64,000 bases of DNA from assembly GCA_035325995.1 (NCBI GenBank), contig DAOKYU010000010.1:55932-119931 (forward strand), in the 5' to 3' direction. This document shows, one piece after another, positions 15,971-25,554 of the stretch. Source of the DNA: Thermodesulfobacteriota bacterium (GTDB lineage: Bacteria > Desulfobacterota_D > UBA1144 > Nemesobacterales > UBA2774). The position numbers and the translations under genes are program-made. Numbering within the stretch: the stretch's first letter is position 1; every line of letters starts with the position of its first letter. The notes under the pieces were generated by a model. It worked only from the letters and a program-made list of their open reading frames with translations. It had not been told where the DNA came from and searched no databases.

Positions 15971-18900
15971 ATGACATCGGAAATTGAAACTTCAACATCC
16001 GGAGACGAGTACTTTCCCAGGGGATTCATAGGCGTTATTACCGCCCTCAGCCTCCTTCCGTTCGCCCTGTCGCTTTTGGGCGCGAACGTCAGGATGAGCT
16101 ATCTCGAATTCATCGGCGCTTACAAGATCGCGTCCATCGTTAACATTTCGCTCGCGGTCTTCACGGGCATTCTCTGCCTTCTCCATTACAGAGTCGAAAA
16201 GGCGCGCGTTTCACTGATAATCGGCCTCTCTTTCATGGGCGCGGCCGCCGCGCTCGGCTTTCAGCTCTTCGCTTCGTACCTCTTCAGGGAAGGGGCGCAC
16301 AGGGTGTTTTTCATAACGGAATCGACGACGGCCGTAAGCCTGCTTCCCGCCGGGCTGATGCTCGCCGGGATCGTCGCGCTTTTCCGCCGGGACAGCGGAA
16401 ACGACCTCGAAAGAAAAACGGGGCGCTTCCTCGTAGCGGCCACGGCGCTCACAGGCGTCGTCCTCGCACTCGTTTACATGATGGCCGAATCGGGGCCTTC
16501 CGCCCCGGGGACGGCGCGCGAGGCGTACTTTACCCAGGCCTGGGAGCTGACGCCGCTGGTCGTCGTAATCGCGGCCGCCCTGGTCGCGGAGTTTTACTTC
16601 AGGCGGGGCCGGACGCTCATGTCGTACTTCTTTCTCCTTACGCTCGTGCCGCTGTTCGCCGGGGAGGTGTTCGTCGCCGTGACGGCCCCTATCTACCCGG
16701 AGGAGCATTCGATATACACATATTTCCTGAAGGCGCTCGCGTTCTTCGTCCCGATACTGGGGCTGGCCGCCGATTACGTCAGGAACTACGGCGCCAGGAG
16801 CCTCGCCGAAAGGAGGCTCAGGGAAACGGAGATAAAACTCGCGGAGGAAACGGACCGCGGCAGGTACGCTTCGGCCAGGCTCGACGAGAGGGTGAGCGGC
16901 CTCAGGGCCGCCGTCGAGATGTACGAGACGGTTTCGGACGGCTCGCCGGCCGGCGTCATGGTCACGGATAAGAGCGGCGCGCGCGTCTACGTCAACAAGA
17001 GGCTTTCGGAGATAACGGGGCTTTCGGAAGAGGCGCTCAGGGTTTCGGGCCTCGAGGGCATGGTCGTCCCGGCGGACGTCGAAGAGAGGAAAAAGTCCCT
17101 GGCCGGCGTTCCCGATGGCGAGGCCGTGCAGGCCGTGTACAGGATATACAAGTCGAAGAAAGAGACGGTATGGATATCGGAGGAGGCGCGGCGCATTTCG
17201 TACGCCGGAAACGACGCCGTCCTCCGGACGTTTACGGACGTTACCGCAACCAAGCATACGGAAGAGATGCTGAGGACGCTCTCGACGAGCTCGCCCGTCG
17301 GCATCTACATAGTGCAGGACGGCGAGGTGAAGTACGTGAACGGGAAGTACTGCGAGTACACGGGCTTTACCGAGGACGAGCTCGTAGGCGCGGGGGCCGA
17401 GAGGATGGTGCTCTATCTCGACAGGGACATCGCGAAGCAGGGCTCGCGCGAGATGCTCGCGGGCTCGCGGAAGGAGCCCTACGAGTACAGGATACTCGCG
17501 AAGGACGGCGAGGTCAGGTGGCTTACCGAGACCGTGACGGAGATAAGGTACGGCGACAGGCCGGCCGTTCTCGGGAGCGTCGCGGACATAACCGAGAGGC
17601 GGCGCGTGGAGGTGATGCTGAGGACGCTTTCGACGAGCTCGCCTATCGGCATCTACATCGTGCAGGACGGGGAGTTCAAGTTCGTAAACCCGCAGATAAG
17701 CGAGTACACGGGATTTTCGGAGGACGAGCTCGTAGGCAGGGAGTCGCTCTCGTTCGTCTTCGGGGAAGACAGGGAGTCCGTCAGGGCGAGCGCCGTCGGG
17801 ATGCTGAAGGGCGGCGTCAACGCGCCGTACGAGTACAGGTTCGTAAGGCAGGACGGAAGCGTCATGTGGGCGATGGAGGTCGTCCGGTCGATACAGTACA
17901 TGGGGAAGGACGCCGTCCTCGGGACGATGATGGACATCTCTGAGAAGAAGCAGGCCGAGGAGCTTTTCGAGACGCTTTCGACAGGCACGCCTATAGGTGT
18001 GTTTATCGTGCAGGACGGGGAGCTCAGGTACGTAAACCCGCACTTCGAGAAGTTCACCGGGTATTCGACCGAAGAGCTCATGGGGACGGACCCGGAGCGG
18101 CTTGTATTCCCCGGCGACAGGGACGACGTCAGGCAAAAGAGCCTCGGGATGCTCCGGGGCGAGAGCCGGACGCCCTACGAGTACAGGATTTCGCTCAAGG
18201 ACGGCGGGTATATATGGGTGATGGAGACCACGACCTCGATACGGTACCGCGGGCGGCAGGCGGTGCTCGGGAGCTTCATGGACATATCCGAGCGGAAGAA
18301 GACCGAGGTCGAGCTCAAGAAGGCGAAGGAAGCGGCCGAGGCGGCCAGCCATGCGAAGTCGGAGTTCCTGGCGAACGTGAGCCACGAGATAAGGACGCCG
18401 CTCAACGCAATCGTTGGCATGACGGAGCTTACGCTCGACACGGAGCTTGCGGACGATCAAAGGGATACGCTCCGCGTTATACAGTCGTCTTCCGAGACAC
18501 TCCTCAGCCTTATAAACGACATACTGGATTTCTCGCGCATAGAGGCCGGGCAGATGGAGATAGAGGCCTCGTCGTTCAGCGTGAGGGAGCTCGTCGAGGG
18601 GGTTGCCGAGACGCTTTCCGTCAAGGCCTTCGAGAAGGGGCTCGAGCTCCTGTGTTACGTGAGCCACGACGTGCCCGACAGGTTAAAGGGCGACGCGGCC
18701 CGCATAAGGCAGGTGCTCGTGAACCTGGCGGTGAACGCGATAAAGTTCACGGACAGCGGCGAGGTGCTGATAAAGGCCGAGAATTCGGGCCCCGTTTCTG
18801 GGGACGCCGTGGACGTCGTGTTCAAGGTCTCGGACACCGGCATAGGCATACCTCCCGGGCACAAGGACAGGATATTCGAGAAGTTCTCGCAGGTGGATAA

Positions 18901-19939
18901 CTCGATCACACGCGCTTACGGCGGGACGGGGCTCGGGCTCAGCATATCGAAGTCGCTCGTCGAGCTCATGGGCGGGAAGATATGGTTCGACAGCGAGCCG
19001 GGCAAGGGCTCGACGTTTTACTTCAGCCTGCCGTTCAGGCTCGACTGGGAGAAGGACGGGCGGGCTGCCAGGGTGCTGCCGAATTTCAGGGGCGCGCCCG
19101 TGCTCGTCATCGACGACAACAAGATGAGCAGGTTTATACTCGGGAAGACGCTCACGCTGTGGGGCTTCGACGTCGTCGAGGCGGCGGGGGCGAAGGCCGC
19201 GCTGACGCTCCTCCAGGGGATGGAGCGAAAGCCGCTCCTCGCAATAATCGACAAGCAGATGCCCGGCATAGACGGGACGGAGATTGCCGGGAAGGTGAGG
19301 GAGGCGGCGGGGCCGGGGACGAAGATCATCCTGATGACGGCGTGGGGCGGGCTCGGGCTCGGAGACATGAAGGACAGGGGGGTTGACGAGCTTCTGGTAA
19401 AACCCGTAAAGAGCGGGAAGCTGTACGAGGCCGTGACGAGGCTGGTGAAGATGGACGAGTATCTGGCCGGGAGACCCGGCGGGGAGGGGATGCCGCCCGC
19501 CCCCGGAGCGGGGAGCGGAAAGCCGCGCATACTCGTCGTGGACGATACGCCCGACAACCAGAACCTGGCGAAGAGGATTCTGGAGATAGGCGGCTACTCC
19601 GTCGAGCTCGCCTCCGGGGGCGCCGAGAGCGTCGAGCTATACCGCGAAGGCAGGTACGACCTCGTGCTCATGGACATCCAGATGCCGGAGGTGGACGGCT
19701 TTCAGGCGACGGCGATGATAAGGGAGTACGAGAAGGAATCCGGCCGTACGCGGACGCCGATAATAGCAGTTACGGCGCACGCGCTCATGGGGTACAGGGA
19801 GAAGTGTATCGAGGCCGACATGGACGACTACATCACTAAGCCTCTCAGAAAGCAGCTCCTACTCGACATGGTGAGGAAGTGGCTGACGGCCGGGGCCGGT
19901 GAATCGGGCGGCTCGCCGGGGGCGGACCTCTGGGCGTAG
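15971..19939 (+). CDS. Membrane hybrid histidine kinase with tandem PAS repeats and two receivers
   Basis: A 1322-residue hybrid kinase. Residues 15-270 hold about eight membrane helices, a MASE-like sensor. A coiled linker and one ordinary PAS (about 315-430) follow. Then come three strikingly similar PAS domains starting near 434, 549 and 667, each with TLSTSSP(V/I)GIYIVQDGE or close to it. HisKA has the phospho-His at about 805 (SEFLANVSHEIRTPLN). The ATPase domain shows GIPPGHKDRIFEKFSQVD and GGTGLGLSIS. Two receivers follow, with Asp at about 1094 (IIDKQMPGIDG) and 1235 (LMDIQMPEVDG). The final His relay domain is absent from the chain; the Hpt protein at 21672 could supply it. A GGAAGG ribosome binding site precedes ATG 15971. 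Confidence 0.9.
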   Translation: MTSEIETSTSGDEYFPRGFIGVITALSLLPFALSLLGANVRMSYLEFIGAYKIASIVNISLAVFTGILCLLHYRVEKARVSLIIGLSFMGAAAALGFQLFASYLFREGAHRVFFITESTTAVSLLPAGLMLAGIVALFRRDSGNDLERKTGRFLVAATALTGVVLALVYMMAESGPSAPGTAREAYFTQAWELTPLVVVIAAALVAEFYFRRGRTLMSYFFLLTLVPLFAGEVFVAVTAPIYPEEHSIYTYFLKALAFFVPILGLAADYVRNYGARSLAERRLRETEIKLAEETDRGRYASARLDERVSGLRAAVEMYETVSDGSPAGVMVTDKSGARVYVNKRLSEITGLSEEALRVSGLEGMVVPADVEERKKSLAGVPDGEAVQAVYRIYKSKKETVWISEEARRISYAGNDAVLRTFTDVTATKHTEEMLRTLSTSSPVGIYIVQDGEVKYVNGKYCEYTGFTEDELVGAGAERMVLYLDRDIAKQGSREMLAGSRKEPYEYRILAKDGEVRWLTETVTEIRYGDRPAVLGSVADITERRRVEVMLRTLSTSSPIGIYIVQDGEFKFVNPQISEYTGFSEDELVGRESLSFVFGEDRESVRASAVGMLKGGVNAPYEYRFVRQDGSVMWAMEVVRSIQYMGKDAVLGTMMDISEKKQAEELFETLSTGTPIGVFIVQDGELRYVNPHFEKFTGYSTEELMGTDPERLVFPGDRDDVRQKSLGMLRGESRTPYEYRISLKDGGYIWVMETTTSIRYRGRQAVLGSFMDISERKKTEVELKKAKEAAEAASHAKSEFLANVSHEIRTPLNAIVGMTELTLDTELADDQRDTLRVIQSSSETLLSLINDILDFSRIEAGQMEIEASSFSVRELVEGVAETLSVKAFEKGLELLCYVSHDVPDRLKGDAARIRQVLVNLAVNAIKFTDSGEVLIKAENSGPVSGDAVDVVFKVSDTGIGIPPGHKDRIFEKFSQVDNSITRAYGGTGLGLSISKSLVELMGGKIWFDSEPGKGSTFYFSLPFRLDWEKDGRAARVLPNFRGAPVLVIDDNKMSRFILGKTLTLWGFDVVEAAGAKAALTLLQGMERKPLLAIIDKQMPGIDGTEIAGKVREAAGPGTKIILMTAWGGLGLGDMKDRGVDELLVKPVKSGKLYEAVTRLVKMDEYLAGRPGGEGMPPAPGAGSGKPRILVVDDTPDNQNLAKRILEIGGYSVELASGGAESVELYREGRYDLVLMDIQMPEVDGFQATAMIREYEKESGRTRTPIIAVTAHALMGYREKCIEADMDDYITKPLRKQLLLDMVRKWLTAGAGESGGSPGADLWA

Positions 19940-20032
19940 GACTGTGCACCGGCTTTGCCCTTGGGCCCCCGGGAATTTCCGTTTAAAATTGTTCCGTAGT
20001 AAATACCAGCTAAATTCAGGAGAGACGTGCTT

Positions 20033-21586
20033 ATGAGTGGTGGAGAGTCTGTCCTCGCACCCGAAATTCTTGCGGAGATCGAAAAGAGGGGGATCACGCC
20101 CGAGAAGGTTTACGCCCAGCTCGACATGCTGAAAAGGGGCGTGCCGTCGGAGGACCTCGTAAGGCCCTGCACCGTCGGGGACGGGATAGTGTCGATCGAG
20201 GGGAGGGCCGAGGAGTATGCGGCGTTCTACGAGCAGGCTTCGCCGGGGCTGGACGTGGTGAAGTTCGTACCAGCCTCGGGGGCGGCGACGAGGATGTTCA
20301 AGGAGCTTGCCTCGGCGGTGACGACATGCTCGCCGGCCGACAGGAAGGACCTCGAAAAGGCGGCCGCCGCCGGCGACGGCGACGCGTCCGCGGCGCTGGC
20401 TTTCGTCGAGAAGGTGAAGAAGTTCGCCTTTTACGACGAGCTCGCGGCGGCCCTCAAAAGGGACGGGCTCGACCCGGACGCTCTCCTCGAAGCGGGGGGC
20501 TTCGGGCCGTTCATCGTCTATACCTTGGACGCGAGGGGGCTTAACTACGCGAGCCTTCCGAAGGGGGTTATAAAGTTTCACTCGTACCCGGACGGGCCGA
20601 GGACCGCCTTCGAGGAGCACCTGGTGGAGTCCGTGCTCTACGCGCACGGCGAGGACGGGAAGGCGCACGTCCACTTCACCCTTTCGCCGGAGCACGTCGA
20701 TACCGTGAGCGCGTACCTTGCCGGGGTGAAGGGGCAGTACGAGGGCGGGACGGCGGAGATCGAGATAAGCTACTCGGTGCAGAGCCCTTCGACGGATACG
20801 ATAGCGGCAGCCATGGACGGCGGGCCGTTCATCGACGACGCGGGGAAGCCCGTGTTCAGGCCGGGCGGGCACGGCGCGCTCATAGGGAACCTCGGCGCGC
20901 TTGGCGCGGACGTGGCGTTCGTGAAGAACATAGACAACGTCGTCCCCGACAGGCTCAAGCCCGGGACCGTCCTCTACAAGCGCGCGCTCGGAGGGTATCT
21001 CCTCAAGCTGAGGGAAATCCTGTTCTCGACGATAGAGGCGGCCAAGCAGGGCGGCAAGGGGAAGGTGATAGAGGGCGGGCTCAGGCGTCTTTCGGATATG
21101 GGGCTCCGCGTGGACGTCCCGGAAGGGGCGGGCACGAAGGCTATCGTCCGGGCCCTCCGGAGGCCCATAAGGGTGGCGGGCGTCGTGAGGAATACGGGCG
21201 AGCCCGGCGGGGGGCCGTTCCTCGTCCGGAGGCCGGACGGTAAGATCGCGCCGCAGATCGTCGAATCCGCACAGGTGGACATGACCGTCCCCGAGGAGAG
21301 GGCCGTGTGGGAGTCTTCGACGCACTTTAATCCCGTGGACATGGTGTGCGCGCTTACGGACGAGAGCGGAAAGCCTTATGACCTTTCGCGCTTCGTCGAT
21401 CCCGAGGCGGCGTTCATATCCGTCAAGTCGAAGGACGGGAGGGAGCTCAAGGCGCTCGAGCTGCCGGGCCTCTGGAACGGTGGGATGGCGTTCTGGCACA
21501 CGGTGTTCATAGAGGTGCCGGGCGCGACGTTTAATCCCGTCAAGACCGTGTTCGATCTCCTTCGTCCCGAGCACCAGCCGGGCTAG
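20033..21586 (+). CDS. DUF4301-family protein
   Basis: A 517-residue protein of the DUF4301 type. The recognisable blocks are KFVPASGAATRMFK, GVIKFHSYPDGPRTAFEEH, IEISYSVQSPSTDTIA and FRPGGHGALIGNL. The GASG-x-ATRMFK loop and the later GGHGALI block recall nucleotidyltransferase (sugar-nucleotide pyrophosphorylase) folds, but the activity is not established. Soluble, no signal peptide. ATG 20033 is chosen because AGGAG lies ten bases upstream; GTG 20027 would be too close. It sits 93 bases after the hybrid kinase and before the Hpt gene, on the same strand. Confidence 0.75.
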   Translation: MSGGESVLAPEILAEIEKRGITPEKVYAQLDMLKRGVPSEDLVRPCTVGDGIVSIEGRAEEYAAFYEQASPGLDVVKFVPASGAATRMFKELASAVTTCSPADRKDLEKAAAAGDGDASAALAFVEKVKKFAFYDELAAALKRDGLDPDALLEAGGFGPFIVYTLDARGLNYASLPKGVIKFHSYPDGPRTAFEEHLVESVLYAHGEDGKAHVHFTLSPEHVDTVSAYLAGVKGQYEGGTAEIEISYSVQSPSTDTIAAAMDGGPFIDDAGKPVFRPGGHGALIGNLGALGADVAFVKNIDNVVPDRLKPGTVLYKRALGGYLLKLREILFSTIEAAKQGGKGKVIEGGLRRLSDMGLRVDVPEGAGTKAIVRALRRPIRVAGVVRNTGEPGGGPFLVRRPDGKIAPQIVESAQVDMTVPEERAVWESSTHFNPVDMVCALTDESGKPYDLSRFVDPEAAFISVKSKDGRELKALELPGLWNGGMAFWHTVFIEVPGATFNPVKTVFDLLRPEHQPG

Positions 21587-21671
21587 ATTCGGCCGGGCTA
21601 TGCACGGAAACGTAATGGGTATATTATTAGGGCATCACCCGCGGCGGGAATCCTTCGGACGGAGGCGCCGA

Positions 21672-21995
21672 ATGCCCACGAAACGTTACGAAAAGGAAGT
21701 CGTTTACGTAGACCCCGACTACATGGATCTCGTGCCGGGGTTTCTCCAAAGCAGGCGCTCGGAAGTCGGCAGGATAAGGGACTGTCTCCTGAATGGGGAT
21801 TTCAAGGAGGCGCAGAGGCTCGGGCACGGCATGAAGGGGGCGGGCGCGGGCTACGGCTTCGGCGAGATAAGCTCCATCGGGAAGCGCATCGAGTTCGCCG
21901 CCAGGGACGAAGACGCGGCCGCCATAGAGGACGCGCTGGTCAGCCTCGCGGATTACCTGGCAGTGGTGGAAGTCGAGCCCGGCGAGCCCGGGTAA
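21672..21995 (+). CDS. Free-standing Hpt phosphotransfer protein
   Basis: A 107-residue helical protein with the Hpt signature: the phospho-accepting His is residue 52 in EAQRLGHGMKGAGAGYGF, followed by ISSIGKRIE. The start ATG 21672 is supported by GGAGG six bases before; the upstream extension is very basic and unlikely. By family knowledge it shuttles phosphate between receivers. The hybrid kinase at 15971, with two receivers and no Hpt, is the obvious partner, and the final output regulator is elsewhere in the genome. Confidence 0.85.
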   Translation: MPTKRYEKEVVYVDPDYMDLVPGFLQSRRSEVGRIRDCLLNGDFKEAQRLGHGMKGAGAGYGFGEISSIGKRIEFAARDEDAAAIEDALVSLADYLAVVEVEPGEPG

Positions 21996-22054
21996 CTTCG
22001 CCGAAAATTCCTTTCCTTATTCACTCGAATATAGATATTGGTTAAAATTCCCGT

Positions 22055-23359
22055 ATGCCCGATCCGGATAAATCTTCTTCGCTCGAAATACCCGTCGTTA
22101 TCCCCGAAGCCCTTTCGGGAGTGGCCGAGCTGTACACAGAGGCGCTCCGCGTGCTGGAGGAGATGTACGAGGCGCAGCGCACGGGGAACATGACGCTCAG
22201 CCTCGAAAAGAGCAAATGGCAGGAGATTACGGGGGGCCTCGTCCAGGGCGAGGCGTGGCTGCTCGACGACGGGGCGAAGGGGACGTACCGGGTAGGGGTG
22301 CAGGAGCTTGCGAAGGGCATATACGATCTTTATCCGCTGTGCGCACGGGACGGGAGGGACGAGGTCGAGCTCGTGCTCGGCAAGGTGTTCGCGCCGGTGG
22401 GGCAGGAGGAGACGAGCTACGCCGGGGCGGCCGGCGTCGCAAACTGGTCTTACGGGCCGATGATAGCGGAGTACGACGGGCACGCACGCACGCTCGCGGA
22501 GGAGCTCCTTAAATCGTGCGGGTACAAGGTGTTCTCGCTGCCGAAGTCGTTCCCCGAAATGAGGTGTCTCGACGTGTTCCTTCTGTCGGGTGCGCTTAAT
22601 CTTACACACAAGCCGATATGCGTCTTTTATTCCGGCGGCAGCAAGGAGAACGTGTCGTCGCTTTCGCACATGACGGTGTTCATAAACCTCTATGCGGCGA
22701 GGTGGAAGGCGATGACCGAGAGGCTAGCCTCGAAGTACATCACCGGGGCGGGCGCGCTCGAATCGCTCACGGAGGACGAGGCCGCGCGGCTGCTTCTGCT
22801 CTGGCTCCGCGGGCACGACATAGGGCATTTCGTCGGGGCCGACAGGCTCTCGAAGTCGATGTCGGAGCAGGACAGGGACTACATGATCCTCCACGAGCTC
22901 AAGTCCGACATGATCGCGCTCTATAACCTGAAGCGCCTTGCGGGCGTTATCTTCCCCGAAGAAAACCTGAAGACGGTTTACCTCGCGGCCGTCGCCGAGA
23001 TGCTGAGGTATATAAGGCGCGGCGGGTGCGTACAGCATCCCGACACCGGGTCGGCCTACCTGGCCTACAGGCACATGAGGGACACGGGGGCCATAAGGCC
23101 CGAGCCGTGGGAGGGGAAATTCCTCGTGGACGTGGAGAGGTTCGGGCAGGTGGTGGAGGAGTTTACCGTGTCGCTGGTGCAGCTCTTCGCCGAGGGGAAT
23201 TCGACAAAGGCGAGGGGGTTCGTCAACAGCTGGGGATGGCTCGGCGTCGAGGAGGACGACGGGCTCCCGCGCGGGTGCCCCGAGGAGCTAAGGCGCATGA
23301 TAGCCGACGATTCGATACCGCATTATCTCGATTACGATTTCAAGCAGAGGATAGGGTAG
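22055..23359 (+). CDS. Unrecognised protein with a possible metal site
   Basis: A 434-residue soluble protein I cannot assign to a family. The C-terminal half has a His/Asp-rich core: WLRGHDIGHF, about 30 residues on HELKSDMIALYNL, then AEMLRYIRRGG. The spacing of HD-x2-H, HE-x3-D recalls metal-dependent hydrolases (HD-like or DUF6421-like), which is only a guess. The N-terminal part contains LSLEKSKWQEITGGL and a GAAGVANWSYGPMIAEYDGHA region. It lies 59 bases downstream of the Hpt gene on the same strand, so it may belong to the same transcript. It converges with the STAND-like gene. Confidence 0.6.
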   Translation: MPDPDKSSSLEIPVVIPEALSGVAELYTEALRVLEEMYEAQRTGNMTLSLEKSKWQEITGGLVQGEAWLLDDGAKGTYRVGVQELAKGIYDLYPLCARDGRDEVELVLGKVFAPVGQEETSYAGAAGVANWSYGPMIAEYDGHARTLAEELLKSCGYKVFSLPKSFPEMRCLDVFLLSGALNLTHKPICVFYSGGSKENVSSLSHMTVFINLYAARWKAMTERLASKYITGAGALESLTEDEAARLLLLWLRGHDIGHFVGADRLSKSMSEQDRDYMILHELKSDMIALYNLKRLAGVIFPEENLKTVYLAAVAEMLRYIRRGGCVQHPDTGSAYLAYRHMRDTGAIRPEPWEGKFLVDVERFGQVVEEFTVSLVQLFAEGNSTKARGFVNSWGWLGVEEDDGLPRGCPEELRRMIADDSIPHYLDYDFKQRIG

Positions 23360-23395
23360 GGCGGGGCGGGTTCTCAATCCATATAAGATATATAC

Positions 23396-25285
23396 CTAAT
23401 AGATATTACCGCTGAAATATCCTTTCGATATATTTTTCAATTCCTTTTCGATCTCGGGCTTGTGACGGAATAGCCGGAGCGATTCCGCGGCCGCTATTTT
23501 AAGGAGCGAGAGGGCGAGTTTTCTCCCGGGGTTTTCTTCCGCGAAACGGGTCGCGCGCGAGACGTCCGGGTCGGGCCTCAAAAGTCCCGAGGCCAGGGCG
23601 TACGGCCCATCCGGGGTAGACAGTCCCGAGGCCGTGAGGAGTGAGAGCAGGCGGAGCGCTTCGGCGTACGCGCCCTCGTAGAGGAGGAGAAGGCGGAGCT
23701 TCTCTTCGCGGTCCATTGTTTTCACGCGCTTCCCGCGCCTGAGCGCGTCTATCCCGGCGAGCCGTTCCGATAGATGCGCCGTCCAGAGGGTGTAAGCCGA
23801 TCCGGCTTCGCCGCCCGCGCGGCCTGCCTTGCGGGACTCGGTGAGGGTACGGAGAAGCGCTTCGGCCTCGCGGAGCGTGCCGGACGCGCCCCGGGCGGGG
23901 CCCACTGAAAGCGGATGGATGTCCACGCGGACCTGACGGACCTCGTAATCGGCGAGCATTTCGTGGAGCTCGCCGGGCTTGTCGCGCTCGAGGCCGGCTA
24001 TGAGCTCGTCGATGAAGGCTTCCCTTTCCTCGTCCGTGCGCCTGGTGTCCTCGCCGGTGGCGCGCCCGACGCCCATGCCTATCTGCTCGGTGACGAACGG
24101 GTCGGACGAAAGGTATGCGAGGAAGAGCGCGACGCCGGCGTTGTCCCCGTCGCCGAGCTGTGAAAAAACGGCGGCGACTTTAGCGCGGACTTCGGCATCA
24201 CCGATATTCCGCGAGAGGTAGAGCGCCGCGAAGTAATGATACGCGTGGGCGCTCGCGAATTCGTACGCCGCGCCGCTTTCGCGGAGGGTTTTTGACTTCA
24301 GGAAAGCGTCGATTATATCTTCGGGCGCGGCTTCCGGCGCGTGCGGCCGAATGAGCCCGGCGAGCTCTTCCTTATCCACCGCGCGTCCGCCGCCTGTGAG
24401 CCTCGAATATGCCAGCGCCGACAATACTGCACTGTAGAGGGCGAACTCTGCGCCGGTGCTCCCCTCCCTGAGCGGCTTTGTGACTGCATATTCGTAGTAG
24501 TGCCCGTAGGAGCTCCCCGCCTGTCCGCCCGTATCCGCCGGGACGGAGCTTTCGAGTATGGTGAGTACGAAGACCGGGTATGACGGGACGAGGTTCTTCC
24601 CGAGGACGGCGTCCACCACGCCCCGCGCCTTTTCGCCGAGCGACGCCGCTTCGTCAGGGTCGCCCGTCCGTAGGGCTACCCATTTGCGTATGAGCTCGTC
24701 CCTGGCCTCGCGGCCCATCTCGGCAATCGAGAACGAATTCTCGCAGGACGGGTATGGGTGTGAAGCCGTGAGTATCGCGAGCGCGAATTCTTCGTGTAAT
24801 GCCCGGGCAAGGGCATCGGGATTGAGCTCACCCGCCGGGGCGAGGTCGAAATTGTCGAAGAGGATCACACGATTCTTCGCTCCGGGGCCGTTAACTATCG
24901 CCGAGCTTTCGGCGGTGTACTGCGCCTCGGCTGCGGCGCGGGCGGCTTCGGATACGTCGCCGGGATTCTCTACGAGAGCTTCCCTGCCGTCGATGTAGAC
25001 GGGGAAGAATCCTTCGCCGAGCGCCTTCACCGCCAGCGATTTCAGGAGCGACGTCTTGCCGGAATCCTCGGGGCCCGTCACGACGACCGGGGCCCACGCA
25101 TGCGCGTGGTCCAGCAGCGACGGCGAGCTTATCGTTCCCGCGCCGCTTCCGAAGGGGGCGAGCCCGGGGTAGACGAAGATCTCGGGGAGCGTGACCGCGC
25201 CGCCGCCGGGACGGCCGATCCTGATTCCCGGGTCATCGAGGAAGTTAATAAACCGGCTGCTGAATTCGATTCTAGGCGATGACAC
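23396..25285 (-). CDS. STAND-like P-loop ATPase, possible defence or signalling protein
   Basis: About 629 residues starting at GTG 25285. The P-loop is TGPEDSGKTSLLK (about 70-82) and Walker B is NRVILFDNFD (about 138-147). The segment before the P-loop, LPEIFVYPGL, resembles the short lead-in of bacterial STAND/NACHT-type ATPases. The region after is mostly helical, with Leu/Ala-rich repeats (KLRLLLLYEGAYAEALRLL) that look like a helical sensor. No TIR, nuclease, protease or other effector is visible. GTG is chosen because a promoter (25362-25391) lies downstream of all longer starts and GGGGAA sits about seven bases before it. It adjoins a HicBA locus, so a defence role is possible but unproven. 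Confidence 0.65.
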   Translation of the reverse strand: MSSPRIEFSSRFINFLDDPGIRIGRPGGGAVTLPEIFVYPGLAPFGSGAGTISSPSLLDHAHAWAPVVVTGPEDSGKTSLLKSLAVKALGEGFFPVYIDGREALVENPGDVSEAARAAAEAQYTAESSAIVNGPGAKNRVILFDNFDLAPAGELNPDALARALHEEFALAILTASHPYPSCENSFSIAEMGREARDELIRKWVALRTGDPDEAASLGEKARGVVDAVLGKNLVPSYPVFVLTILESSVPADTGGQAGSSYGHYYEYAVTKPLREGSTGAEFALYSAVLSALAYSRLTGGGRAVDKEELAGLIRPHAPEAAPEDIIDAFLKSKTLRESGAAYEFASAHAYHYFAALYLSRNIGDAEVRAKVAAVFSQLGDGDNAGVALFLAYLSSDPFVTEQIGMGVGRATGEDTRRTDEEREAFIDELIAGLERDKPGELHEMLADYEVRQVRVDIHPLSVGPARGASGTLREAEALLRTLTESRKAGRAGGEAGSAYTLWTAHLSERLAGIDALRRGKRVKTMDREEKLRLLLLYEGAYAEALRLLSLLTASGLSTPDGPYALASGLLRPDPDVSRATRFAEENPGRKLALSLLKIAAAESLRLFRHKPEIEKELKNISKGYFSGNIY

Positions 25286-25361
25286 GTATGGTTCCCCGGG
25301 CCTGATTTTACGGCGTCGCGCGGCTCCGGGGCCTCGCAGGGCCTCCCTGAGCCGGAAATTT

Positions 25362-25391
25362 ATTATACAGGCGGGGCGAGGATGTGTGCAA
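25362..25391 (-). promoter_or_regulatory. Sigma70-type promoter of the STAND-like gene
   Basis: On the minus strand TTGCAC is followed after 18 bases by a perfect TATAAT. Transcription would begin near 25355, about 70 bases before the GTG start of the STAND-like gene. Confidence 0.65.
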
Positions 25392-25554
25392 ATGAGGCGG
25401 GTGTGGATGGAGATAATTATAGTGCTTAGTGACCGAATATCCCTGGATGCATAGCGACCAGGGGCAGTTTTATACAAAGCGCTCTGCCACAACTTAAGTA
25501 TGGGCTAGGGCGATATGTCGATCTTATGAACAGGTAGGTTGTTTGTATATCAGA

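Noticed and set aside
16211..18667. An 818-residue minus-strand open frame
   Set aside because: Shadow of the large hybrid kinase; low-complexity Arg/Leu/His composition and no domains.
19859..21574. A 571-residue minus-strand open frame
   Set aside because: Shadow of the DUF4301 gene, which has recognisable family blocks and a ribosome binding site.
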